Part shown: positions 1 to 6,327 of the stretch, in pieces | Layout of the letters: each line of letters opens with the position of its first letter | How positions within the stretch are numbered: the first letter of the stretch is position 1 | Assembly: GCA_964545075.1 (NCBI GenBank) | Contig: CAZJFS010000152.1 | Location: forward strand, 1 to 10,440 | Source: DAOPXV01 sp035352535 | GTDB lineage: Bacteria > Muiribacteriota > UBA9980 | Length of the DNA: 10,440 nt | Reading direction: 5' to 3' | Notes under the pieces: generated by a model | The model's input: only the letters and a program-made list of their open reading frames with translations | Told to the model about the DNA's origin: nothing | Database searches by the model: none | Program-made: the position numbers and the translations under genes

Positions 1-1040
1 GCGGACTTAATAAAGAACAAGCTGAATTTAATAAAATGGTGAAAATATCTTCCGAGCACCTCCTTGAAATTATTAACGATATGTTGGATCTATCGATAAT
101 TGAAATAAATAAACTTAAATTGGAAAACAGGATTTTTGATTTGCGTGAAACGGTCAAAAGTTCAAAATCGCTAATATATAAACAATTTAGAAACAAGGCT
201 TTCAATTTTATAGACGATATCGATCCGGATATAAATTTCATGGTTTCGGGCGATCCTACGCGCCTTAAGCAGATACTTGTCAATCTTCTTTCAAACGCCG
301 TTAAATTCACGCATTCGGGGAACGTTTCAACTAAACTATGGATCATATCAAAAGACTCTAACCAGGTAAAAATAGTGCTTTCAGTTTCGGACGAAGGAAT
401 AGGCATACCGCAAGATAAATTCGACGAGATTTTCGAAATGTTTCATCAACTCGACGAATCAACGACGAAGCGGTATGGCGGAGCGGGACTCGGCCTTTCG
501 ATAGTAAAAGGGCTCGTCGGGCTTATGGGCGGAACCATATCCGTCGCGAGTGAAATCAATAAAGGGACATGTTTTACGGTCGAACTGCCATTTGAAATTT
601 CCGTTATTAATGAAGTTACGCTTCACCGGAGCGATTATGCCAAGACTAAAATGTCTGGTATAGATAAAACCTTGAATATAATTCTGGCTGAAAACGAAGG
701 TGAAAAAGACTCTTTGATCTTATCGCTTTCTAAAAAATTTAACTGGAACGTATTTTCGGCGTCCAGCGGAAAAGAAGCGTTTGAATTTTATTTGCAGGGG
801 AAAGTTGACGCCATTTTAATGGACGCTCAAACGCTTGAAACAGACGGTTTTGAAGCCACCCAAAAAATAAGGGAACTTGAAGAATTTTCAGGAGAGCACG
901 TTCCTATAATTGCGCTTACCTCTTATGCGCTGCCTAATGATCATGACGGATTCGCGAGCGTCGGAATTGACGAACACATAACGAAGCCGATAATTGATCA
1001 GGGCATTTTTTATAGAACGATTATGAAACTTATAAAATAA
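1..1040 (+). CDS. Hybrid sensor histidine kinase, 3' part (HisKA end, HATPase, receiver)
   Basis: Partial at the 5' edge: the frame is open to base 3 and enters the window inside the HisKA dimerisation helices, so the phospho-accepting His lies upstream. Numbered from the Met codon at 36: end of HisKA at about 1-25 (ending MLDLSIIE); N-box at 73-92 with the NLLSNAVKF core; G1 box DEGIGIP at 119-125; F box around FEMFHQ; G2 box GGAGLGLS at 148-155. A receiver domain spans about 212-334, with the predicted phospho-Asp at D263 (LMD), T295 (ALT) and K317 (TKP). Receivers normally have an acidic pair ending their first strand (AED). Here it is AEN (E219, N220), so one Mg-binding acid is replaced. 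The module is expected to autophosphorylate on His and pass phosphate to its own receiver; the sensed signal is encoded outside the window. It probably shares a transcript with the methyltransferase 14 bp downstream. Confidence 0.95.
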   Translation, partial: GLNKEQAEFNKMVKISSEHLLEIINDMLDLSIIEINKLKLENRIFDLRETVKSSKSLIYKQFRNKAFNFIDDIDPDINFMVSGDPTRLKQILVNLLSNAVKFTHSGNVSTKLWIISKDSNQVKIVLSVSDEGIGIPQDKFDEIFEMFHQLDESTTKRYGGAGLGLSIVKGLVGLMGGTISVASEINKGTCFTVELPFEISVINEVTLHRSDYAKTKMSGIDKTLNIILAENEGEKDSLILSLSKKFNWNVFSASSGKEAFEFYLQGKVDAILMDAQTLETDGFEATQKIRELEEFSGEHVPIIALTSYALPNDHDGFASVGIDEHITKPIIDQGIFYRTIMKLIK

Positions 1041-1054
1041 GGCGGATCGGGATT

Positions 1055-1696
1055 TTGGGACAAGATTTAAATAAAATAGAAAATATGTATAATACCGTTG
1101 CCAGGGAGTGGGCCGCAAATTTTTTTGATGAACATAAAAACAAGCCCAGGGATCGGGAAATACTTTTACGCTTTTCACAAGAGATCGGGCAAAGAGGCCC
1201 CGTCTGGGATTTCGGGTGCGGCCCCGGAACTACCACGAAATATCTGAAAAATCTCGGGCTTGATATCTCGGGCTTGGACCTGTCTGAAAAAATATTGGAA
1301 CAGGCGAGAATGACCTATCCGGATACATCATTCCGAAAAGGGAATATTCTTAAACTTGAATTTGCCCGCGAAGAGATTTTCGGCGTCGTAGCTTTTTACG
1401 CAATAGTTCACTTCACCGAAGAACAAATTAAAATGGCGTTCGCCGAGATATTTCGCGTTTTGAAGCCGGGCGGAATATTTCTTTTCACATATCATATCGG
1501 TAGCGATGTGATTCACGTAGATACCTTTCTCGGTAAGACCGTCGATATAGATTTTATGTTTTTCACCAATGACTTTATTATGGACTGCCTTAAGGGCGGC
1601 GGGTTTGAAAGAATAGAGTTGATCGAGAGAGAACCGTATCCAGATATTGAATATCAAAGCAGAAGGGCTTATGTCTTTGCGATAAAGCCATTGTAA
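1055..1696 (+). CDS. Class I SAM-dependent methyltransferase
   Basis: A 213-residue Rossmann-type methyltransferase of the UbiE/Methyltransf_11-like group. Visible motifs: motif I WDFGCGPGTT at 51-60 (SAM glycine loop), the acidic residue after strand 2 in GLDLS (D75), the strand-4 region around FYAIVHF (114-120), and the post-motif RVLKPGGIFLFTYH at 134-147. The substrate cannot be read from the sequence. The TTG start at 1055 is preferred because AAGGCGGA at 1039-1046 sits about 8 nt upstream and overlaps the kinase stop. An in-frame ATG at 1085 has no recognisable Shine-Dalgarno, although the family signature (YNTVAREWA) would still be complete from there. The 14-bp spacing suggests co-transcription with the kinase; a role in that signalling pathway is only inference. 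Confidence 0.9.
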   Translation: MGQDLNKIENMYNTVAREWAANFFDEHKNKPRDREILLRFSQEIGQRGPVWDFGCGPGTTTKYLKNLGLDISGLDLSEKILEQARMTYPDTSFRKGNILKLEFAREEIFGVVAFYAIVHFTEEQIKMAFAEIFRVLKPGGIFLFTYHIGSDVIHVDTFLGKTVDIDFMFFTNDFIMDCLKGGGFERIELIEREPYPDIEYQSRRAYVFAIKPL

Positions 1697-1790
1697 TTAA
1701 AATGTTCCGCCCGCTCTTTGCCATCTGCGGCATTTGCGCCCCGGGCCCGTCGCCTCGCGGAAAGATCCCGAACAAAATTATCGCTGAATG

Positions 1791-1847
1791 CGCCGTTTAA
1801 GTTATCGATCCGAAAACGATAGCGTGAAGTAAAACGTTAGGCGAAAG
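1791..1847 (+). repeat. Imperfect hairpin ending in GTTAGGCGAAAG (attC-like, tentative)
   Basis: Nested complementary segments are visible: CGCC (1791-1794) with GGCG (1840-1843), GTTT (1795-1798) with AAAC (1832-1835), and GTTATCG (1801-1807) with CGATAGC (1817-1823, one G-U pair). The right end GTTAGGC (1836-1842) fits the integron R' core GTTRRRY, but the left arm lacks a proper RYYYAAC box. A similar arrangement, with the same 12-mer and a GTTATC/GATAG pair, occurs at 10223-10275. It could be an attC-like recombination site, a transcribed hairpin or a chance structure. Confidence 0.3.
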
Positions 1848-1868
1848 TCATGCGTGCGATGAGGCAAA

Positions 1869-1897
1869 TTGAATTTTATAATTATTTATGTTATAAT
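1869..1897 (+). promoter_or_regulatory. Sigma-70 promoter for the ParB-Dam fusion gene
   Basis: TTGAAT (1869-1874), 17-bp spacer, TATAAT (1892-1897). The predicted start is near 1904, giving a leader of about 45 nt that ends in the strong Shine-Dalgarno GGGAGG (1937-1942) before ATG 1950. The gene therefore has its own promoter, separate from the kinase/methyltransferase pair upstream. Confidence 0.75.
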
Positions 1898-1949
1898 AAA
1901 AGCTCCTGATATGTTATGTGAAAAGCAAGTTTTCCGGGAGGGAGCATAA

Positions 1950-3707
1950 ATGCCAACAATGGAACGCATTGACGTCAAAAAGCTGCATCTCGATTTAGAC
2001 AATTTTAGAACGACGCATCAAAAAAATGAATTGCATGCCGTCAATGCTATGATAGCCATTTGTCCCGAAAGATTTTGGGCGCTCATAGAAAGTATAATCA
2101 AATACGGTTACCTTCCCGCTGAAAACATAATATTATTAAAATCAAGCGGGAAATATGTCGTAAAAGAAGGAAATCGAAGGATCGCGTCATTGAAAATTAT
2201 TTATGAAATAATAAAAGGGGTGGATATTCCCGAATCAATTCAAGATAAAATCAAGATTCTTACGGCCGAATGGAAAAATAATAATTCAAGCGTTCCATGT
2301 TCAATTTATGCGTCTTCGGAAGCGGAGGAAGTCGATAAAATTATTTATCTCATTCATGTCAAAGGCGAACAACCGGGAAGGGATAAATGGACGCCGGTTG
2401 CAAGGGCAAGGCATAACCGTGACGCCCAAAAAAAGGCCGAGGCCGGACTTGATTTGCTTGAAAAATATTTATCGAATGGCAAAAACTTATCGCGTTATCA
2501 GGCCGAACGTTGGAGCGGAGATTATTCACTTTCCGTATTAGATGAGGCTTTGCCCAAAATTTCTTTAAATTTGTCGTATAAATCTCCAGGCGACTTGGTT
2601 AAATCATATCCTAAAAAAAACAAAATCATTATTGATAAAATTTTATATAATATAGGCATCCAACAAATTGGCTTTAATGACATTAGAGATCAAAAAACGT
2701 TTTCAGGTAACAAGTATGGAACTAAAATCAGTCAGTTTCTTACGCAGTTGACGAAACCGGCGTATTTAAAACTTAAATCTTATTCCTCTAAAGGGAAAAG
2801 CCTGGAAAAATCGGCAAGTATTATAAGCAGAAATAAATCTCCGCTGAGATATCCGGGCGGCAAACAAAAATTATCTCCGTTTATCGAGGAAATACTCAGG
2901 GAAAACGAACTTTTCGGCGGGCATTATGTCGAACCATATGCCGGCGGCGCCGGTGTCGCTATCGATTTGTTATTAAACGGAATTGTATCTCATATTCATT
3001 TAAATGATTTATCGCTGGCGGTTTTTTCATTTTGGCATTCAATAATTAATGAAACCGAAGAATTTTGCCGTAGAATTTCCAGAGCATCATTAAATGTAAA
3101 AGAATGGAAAAAGCAGCGTGAAATAATAAGAAAGCCTCGAAATTTCGGGCGATTAGATTTAGGTTATGCGATGTTTTATTTAAACAGATGTAACCGTTCC
3201 GGAATACTTACAGGCGGCATTATCGGAGGATTAAATCAGTCGGGAAAGTGGAAAATGGATGCTCGCTTTTCAAGAACGGAGTTAATTAGAAGAATCGAAG
3301 CGATAGCATCTAAAAAAAAATTTATTCATCTAAGAAACTTAGACGCGGAAAAATATTTCACGACTTATTTGCCTAAACTTCCAGCCAATACGATTGTTTA
3401 TTGTGATCCGCCATATTTTAGCAAGTCGGAAAAATTATATCAAAATCATTATACTCCTGATGACCATAAAAAAATTTCTCGCCTTATTCAAGATAATATC
3501 GAAAAATTCTGGGTTGTATCATACGACAACAATCCGGCGATATTAGATTATTATAATAAACGCAAGAAATTCACTTATTCAATTCAGTACAACGCCTCTA
3601 AAACATATATAGGATCTGAAGTATTTATTTTTTCGGATGATTTAAAAATACCTTCGAAATCTTCGCTTAAATTTATAAATAATTCGTTGGAATCAATTAT
3701 AAAATAA
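1950..3707 (+). CDS. ParB-like domain fused to Dam/D12-class adenine-N6 DNA methyltransferase
   Basis: A 585-residue two-part protein. Residues 1 to about 140 resemble a ParB/Srx-like N-terminal domain: an opening strand with LDLDNFR (14-20), then YVVKEGNRRIASLK (69-82), which matches ParB box I (G-x-RR-x-x-A, the CTP-binding motif of partition proteins). No box II (ENIQR) is evident. Residues about 140-290 are Lys-rich and not recognised. Residues about 297-570 are a D12-class (Dam-like) DNA adenine-N6 methyltransferase: PLRYPGGKQKL (298-308), VEPYAGGAG (327-335), HLND (350-353), FYLNRCNRSG (409-418) and the catalytic DPPY (486-489). The target site is unknown. No restriction nuclease is in the window, so it is an orphan methylase here, or the ParB-like part is a partner activity in the same chain. 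Base use is clearly more A/T-rich than its neighbours, suggesting transfer. It ends 5 bp from a convergent gene. Confidence 0.9.
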   Translation: MPTMERIDVKKLHLDLDNFRTTHQKNELHAVNAMIAICPERFWALIESIIKYGYLPAENIILLKSSGKYVVKEGNRRIASLKIIYEIIKGVDIPESIQDKIKILTAEWKNNNSSVPCSIYASSEAEEVDKIIYLIHVKGEQPGRDKWTPVARARHNRDAQKKAEAGLDLLEKYLSNGKNLSRYQAERWSGDYSLSVLDEALPKISLNLSYKSPGDLVKSYPKKNKIIIDKILYNIGIQQIGFNDIRDQKTFSGNKYGTKISQFLTQLTKPAYLKLKSYSSKGKSLEKSASIISRNKSPLRYPGGKQKLSPFIEEILRENELFGGHYVEPYAGGAGVAIDLLLNGIVSHIHLNDLSLAVFSFWHSIINETEEFCRRISRASLNVKEWKKQREIIRKPRNFGRLDLGYAMFYLNRCNRSGILTGGIIGGLNQSGKWKMDARFSRTELIRRIEAIASKKKFIHLRNLDAEKYFTTYLPKLPANTIVYCDPPYFSKSEKLYQNHYTPDDHKKISRLIQDNIEKFWVVSYDNNPAILDYYNKRKKFTYSIQYNASKTYIGSEVFIFSDDLKIPSKSSLKFINNSLESIIK

Positions 3708-3712
3708 TTCCA

Positions 3713-4789
3713 TTAAAAATGCGCTTTTCGACTTAACATTCTAAAAAATACGCTTTGTGCGTACGCTAAAAATAACCCCGCGGCAATTGCGCATAACCAT
3801 TTGGCGTATGCGTTGACATCAAATTTTAACATTACGTACGCTAAAAACAGCAGGTTAGGTTGATGAAGAAGGTAGATCCCGAAGGAATTCGACGATAGCG
3901 AAGCGCCCGCGCGACCGGATTCATTAAAATATTTTTTGAATACGGAAAGCAATAGTTCCAGGATCAATAAGCAAAACACGTTGAAAGCGAGCGATTCGAT
4001 TAATGAGTTCAATTTTGCGGCCGGACCCAGTTTCGAAAAAAGATATATAACGCCGGAAATAAATATCGCGATCGCCTTTGAACCGGAGTTTTTAAAAGCC
4101 GCCAGGTTGTCAAAGCCATTTTGTCCGGCCTTTTCAAAGGCCGAACCCAGCATGAAATAGTTGAAATAAATAAGTATTTTCACCGGCTGAAACGATAAGG
4201 GACCGAAGCCGGTCCATGCTTCGGAATTGTAGAACAGGCTCGTCACGAAATAAAATATTGAGTTAACCAGTATAAAGGCCGGCGGAAACCATTTCTCGAC
4301 GATAACGTTTCGCGGATTAAATTTTGCCGCTCTTATCAAGGCGTAACACATAAAAAACACGAACAAAAGTGATAAATACCACATGTGCCCCTGATGGAAA
4401 GAGCCTTTGAAAAACAACAGGTCTGATAATGACGCGGTTGGAATATTTCTCGACGCGTTATGCAAATAGACCTGAACCGGCGCAATCAAGGCGACTCCGG
4501 CCAGCCACGGAACAATGAGCCTCGAAAACTTCGACGTGATAAACTGCGCTACGCTTTTGGTTCGGTATGAAGCGTCGGCAAAATAACCGGAAATAAAAAA
4601 TATGACGGGCATCATAAAAATATTTAAAAAAAGCACGATCAAGCTGAGCGCTTTACTTTTCCCGTTATCGATCACATACCACCATTCGGGCGCGTCAAAC
4701 ATATAAATAAGCGACGCATGGAACACGACAACTAAAATGATAATAAAACTTCTCAGATTATCAAGGAAAACGACTTTATTTTTTGACAT
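3713..4789 (-). CDS. Acyltransferase family 3 integral membrane protein
   Basis: A 358-residue polytopic protein of the acyltransferase-3 family (OafA/MdoC-like), whose members move acyl groups across or within the membrane onto sugars and other envelope molecules. About ten hydrophobic segments are visible. Family features: the N-terminal LDNLRSF followed by VVVFHA with the presumed catalytic His H24; FFISGYF (64-70); FSRLIVPW (88-95); HMWYLSLLF (135-143); and a late GIYLLHQP (304-311). No SGNH domain is attached. The acceptor is unknown. The start is well placed behind GGAGGGG, 2 nt before the ATG. The promoter is at 4895-4867, with operator-like palindromes at 4869-4884 and 4803-4818, so it is probably repressor-controlled. 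It converges with the methylase gene with only 5 bp between stop codons and no visible terminator, so the two transcripts may overlap. Confidence 0.9.
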   Translation of the reverse strand: MSKNKVVFLDNLRSFIIILVVVFHASLIYMFDAPEWWYVIDNGKSKALSLIVLFLNIFMMPVIFFISGYFADASYRTKSVAQFITSKFSRLIVPWLAGVALIAPVQVYLHNASRNIPTASLSDLLFFKGSFHQGHMWYLSLLFVFFMCYALIRAAKFNPRNVIVEKWFPPAFILVNSIFYFVTSLFYNSEAWTGFGPLSFQPVKILIYFNYFMLGSAFEKAGQNGFDNLAAFKNSGSKAIAIFISGVIYLFSKLGPAAKLNSLIESLAFNVFCLLILELLLSVFKKYFNESGRAGASLSSNSFGIYLLHQPNLLFLAYVMLKFDVNAYAKWLCAIAAGLFLAYAQSVFFRMLSRKAHF

Positions 4790-4802
4790 AACCCCTCCGT
4801 TG

Positions 4803-4818
4803 TATCTACCGGTAGGTA
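4803..4818. promoter_or_regulatory. Palindromic operator-like site before the acyltransferase start
   Basis: TATCTACCGGTAGGTA is an 8+8 dyad with one mismatch, centred on ACCGGT, lying 14 bp upstream of the acyltransferase ATG. An overlapping second dyad AGGTAT-N6-ATACCT runs from 4814 to 4831. Half-sites of the ACC/GGT type resemble TetR-family operators. No regulator gene is present in the window, so the family assignment is inference. Confidence 0.5.
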
Positions 4819-4866
4819 TATCGCGATACCTGCCTTATTTCCACGACGGCGTCGCGGATAAAACTT

Positions 4867-4895
4867 ATTATACCAAACGGTATATAAAATGTCGA
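4867..4895 (-). promoter_or_regulatory. Sigma-70 promoter for the acyltransferase with overlapping operator
   Basis: On the minus strand: TCGACA (4895-4890), 17-bp spacer, TATAAT (4872-4867), giving a leader of about 70 nt. The perfect dyad TATACC-N4-GGTATA (4869-4884) covers the -10 and adjacent spacer, where a bound repressor would block RNA polymerase. Its half-sites (ATACC/GGTAT) are related to those of the palindromes at 4803-4831. Confidence 0.7.
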
Positions 4896-4921
4896 GAGGA
4901 TATTGATTGATAATTCCGGGT

Positions 4922-4950
4922 TTGACAACTTTGCGCTAAAATGATAAAAT
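4922..4950 (+). promoter_or_regulatory. Sigma-70 promoter for the GNAT gene
   Basis: TTGACA (4922-4927), 17-bp spacer, TAAAAT (4945-4950). It is divergent from, and about 27 bp away from, the acyltransferase -35. The predicted leader is about 140 nt and contains a 14-codon open frame (ATG 4979 to TAA 5023) and a small hairpin CAGGT-N6-ACCTG (5059-5074) just before the Shine-Dalgarno of the GNAT gene. Confidence 0.65.
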
Positions 4951-5096
4951 GAATTCCGAAGCTGTTTATCCAAGAGCCAATGACAAGAGTATCTTCTGGA
5001 GGAAGAATTTTTCATACTCAGTAATTCCAGAATAATCACGGATTCGATCTGACGATAACAGGTTGATACACCTGAAGAAAGCAGGATAATTTTATT

Positions 5097-5594
5097 GTGT
5101 TTATCGAAACGGAAAGAACTAAGATCGAGACTTTTACTCTCGAACTTATAGACGCCGCGTTATCAGGGAACGCCGATGAATTGGCCCGATTGGGATATCA
5201 TGGAAACGGCGAATGGCCCGAGCCGGATCTGCTTGAGGCCTTGCCCGTTTTCAGGGAACTGATAGTTGAAAACGGAATAAACGGTTTCAATTCCTGGCTT
5301 ATCAGCGATAAAAAAAACGGACGAATATTCGGAAGCATCGGTTTCATAGGCAATCCGGATGAAACCGGCGGCGCCGAGATCGGATTCGGAATAGTTCCGG
5401 GCCAGCGGCGGAAAGGCTATTGCCTCGAAGCGCTGGGGGCGCTCGTCGAATGGGCGAAATCAAGCAAAACTCTCAATCATATAAAAGCTCAATGTGAACC
5501 GGCCAACGAGGCGTCGAAGAAAATACTTGAAAAATCTGGTTTTAAAATGACAGGCTCGATCGACGAGCTTTACCAGTGGGAACTGCGCTTTTAA
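5097..5594 (+). CDS. GNAT-family N-acetyltransferase (RimJ/RimL-like)
   Basis: A 165-residue GNAT acetyltransferase that transfers acetyl from acetyl-CoA to an amine; the substrate cannot be told from sequence. Motif A is clear: AEIGFGIVPGQRRKGYCLEA (93-112), with the pyrophosphate-binding Q/R-x-x-G-x-G/A loop at QRRKGY (103-108). Motif B CEPANEASKKILEKSGFK (133-150) has the Asn and small residues typical of the Acetyltransf_3 (RimJ/RimL) subgroup. The start is GTG at 5097: an upstream stop at 5073 limits the frame, there is no ATG or other standard start in between, and GCAGGA lies about 10 nt upstream. It has its own promoter at 4922-4950 and converges with yjdF with a 43-bp gap. Single-gene acetyltransferases of this kind are common in accessory regions. 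Confidence 0.92.
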   Translation: MFIETERTKIETFTLELIDAALSGNADELARLGYHGNGEWPEPDLLEALPVFRELIVENGINGFNSWLISDKKNGRIFGSIGFIGNPDETGGAEIGFGIVPGQRRKGYCLEALGALVEWAKSSKTLNHIKAQCEPANEASKKILEKSGFKMTGSIDELYQWELRF

Positions 5595-5637
5595 ATCCGG
5601 AGTCCGTGGCGGATAACGGCGGAGCTAATGAGATATA

Positions 5638-6048
5638 TCATCTGCCTTTCATTTTCATTTTCTTTTTGATCTGCTTGAGGTCAAATCGCATTTTCTTTTG
5701 GTCTTCTTTTTCCCGTTTCGATATTACTTTTTTGATCTTTTTGTTTTTTTCCCGCTGTTCCCTGATGGCCGAATAAGCCTTATTAAGTTTAACGCCGCTT
5801 TCGATCTCGCGGCTTATCATGCGGTTCAGTCTTTTCGGATTAACTTTTTTGGGTTTGTAATCGTTATTATTTAATGGCTTTGATGATACCAGTTTGTGGT
5901 AATAAGATAGCACAAATTGATACACGTCTTCATTTTTCGGCTCGGACCCGAAAACATAACGCGCGGCGGAATAACCGCATTCGTCATTTTTCTCGAAAAT
6001 TCCAACCCAGAAAGCGCCTTCGAATAAGACGGTGAGTTTGATTGACAT
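5638..6048 (-). CDS. yjdF: YjdF-family RNA-binding protein (DUF2992)
   Basis: A 136-residue protein with the hallmarks of the YjdF/DUF2992 family: MSIKLTVLFEGAFWVGIFEK at the start, FGSEPKNEDVYQFVL (33-47), a linker with VNPKRLNR (69-76), and a long, very basic C-terminal half (about 92-136) rich in Lys, Arg, Gln and Glu that is probably helical. Length agrees with family members I know. In Bacillus, YjdF genes are known to be controlled by the yjdF riboswitch, which binds azaaromatic compounds; the protein's role is poorly defined. Here the gene has a near-consensus promoter (6231-6203) and a leader of about 150 nt with a multi-stem structure, matching that arrangement. It is convergent with the GNAT gene and downstream of, but separately promoted from, the SDR gene. 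Confidence 0.9.
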   Translation of the reverse strand: MSIKLTVLFEGAFWVGIFEKNDECGYSAARYVFGSEPKNEDVYQFVLSYYHKLVSSKPLNNNDYKPKKVNPKRLNRMISREIESGVKLNKAYSAIREQREKNKKIKKVISKREKEDQKKMRFDLKQIKKKMKMKGR

Positions 6049-6057
6049 TCGCCTTCA

Positions 6058-6150
6058 TCTCCAAATGTAAAAATACATTTAGAGAACGGACGACCTTGAA
6101 AAGGAAGGCTACGACACCGAATGGTGCATCCGGACTACCGGCCGGACCGT
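6058..6150 (-). promoter_or_regulatory. Structured yjdF leader, candidate yjdF riboswitch
   Basis: Read on the minus strand, ACGG (6150-6147) can pair with CCGU (6089-6086) and close a junction of three hairpins. These are UCCGG/CCGGA (6146-6142 with 6133-6129), GCACC/GGUGU with loop AUUC (6127-6123 with 6118-6114), and GCCUU/AAGGU (6109-6105 with 6097-6093). A 12-bp hairpin (6085-6058) follows; its 3' arm carries GGAGA, 9 nt before the yjdF ATG, so it could gate ribosome access. The location ahead of yjdF supports riboswitch identity; I could not match the consensus residue by residue. Confidence 0.5.
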
Positions 6151-6202
6151 GTTTTTTATCTCCAAAATGGCTTAATGATATATTTGTGTTTTATGAAAAC
6201 TG

Positions 6203-6231
6203 ATTATACCATTATTCATTATTTTTTTCAA
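6203..6231 (-). promoter_or_regulatory. Sigma-70 promoter for yjdF
   Basis: On the minus strand: TTGAAA (6231-6226), 17-bp spacer, TATAAT (6208-6203). The predicted start near 6196 gives a leader of about 148 nt, long enough for the structured element described at 6058-6150. Confidence 0.75.
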
Positions 6232-6268
6232 TATAGTGGTTTGAAATACTTGCGGTTGAAGCAAGCTT

Positions 6269-6323
6269 GCTGCCGGCTAAAACTCTTAATTGCAGCGGTT
6301 TTTAAGCGGCGGGTTATTCCATT
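6269..6323. repeat. 55-bp dispersed repeat, copy A
   Basis: It matches 9829-9883 at 44 of 55 positions without gaps. Conserved blocks are GCTGCCGG, AAACTCTTAA, TGCAGCGGTTTTT and TTATTCCATT. GCTGC and GCAGC can pair across an 18-nt loop and are followed by GGTTTTT. This copy lies 5 bp beyond the SDR stop codon, between that gene and the yjdF promoter. The function is unknown. Confidence 0.75.
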
Positions 6324-6327
6324 CATT

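Larger units (their letters stand above)
1697..1949. other. Intergenic region with a G/C-rich block, hairpin element and promoter
   Basis: No gene seen. The first part (about 1706-1762) is unusually G/C-rich for the neighbourhood and contains the palindrome CGGGCCCG. It is followed by an imperfect hairpin element (1791-1843) and then an A/T-rich promoter region for the downstream fusion gene. The abrupt change in composition within 250 bp fits a junction between separately acquired segments, but no direct repeats or attachment site were recognised. Confidence 0.5.

Noticed and set aside
1950..3707. Complete restriction-modification system
   Set aside because: Only a methyltransferase with a ParB-like extension is visible; neither neighbour (methyltransferase, acyltransferase) is a nuclease.
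4806..5039. Minus-strand 77-codon frame in the acyltransferase/GNAT intergenic region
   Set aside because: It overlaps two good promoters and operator palindromes, and has no ribosome site or recognisable domain.
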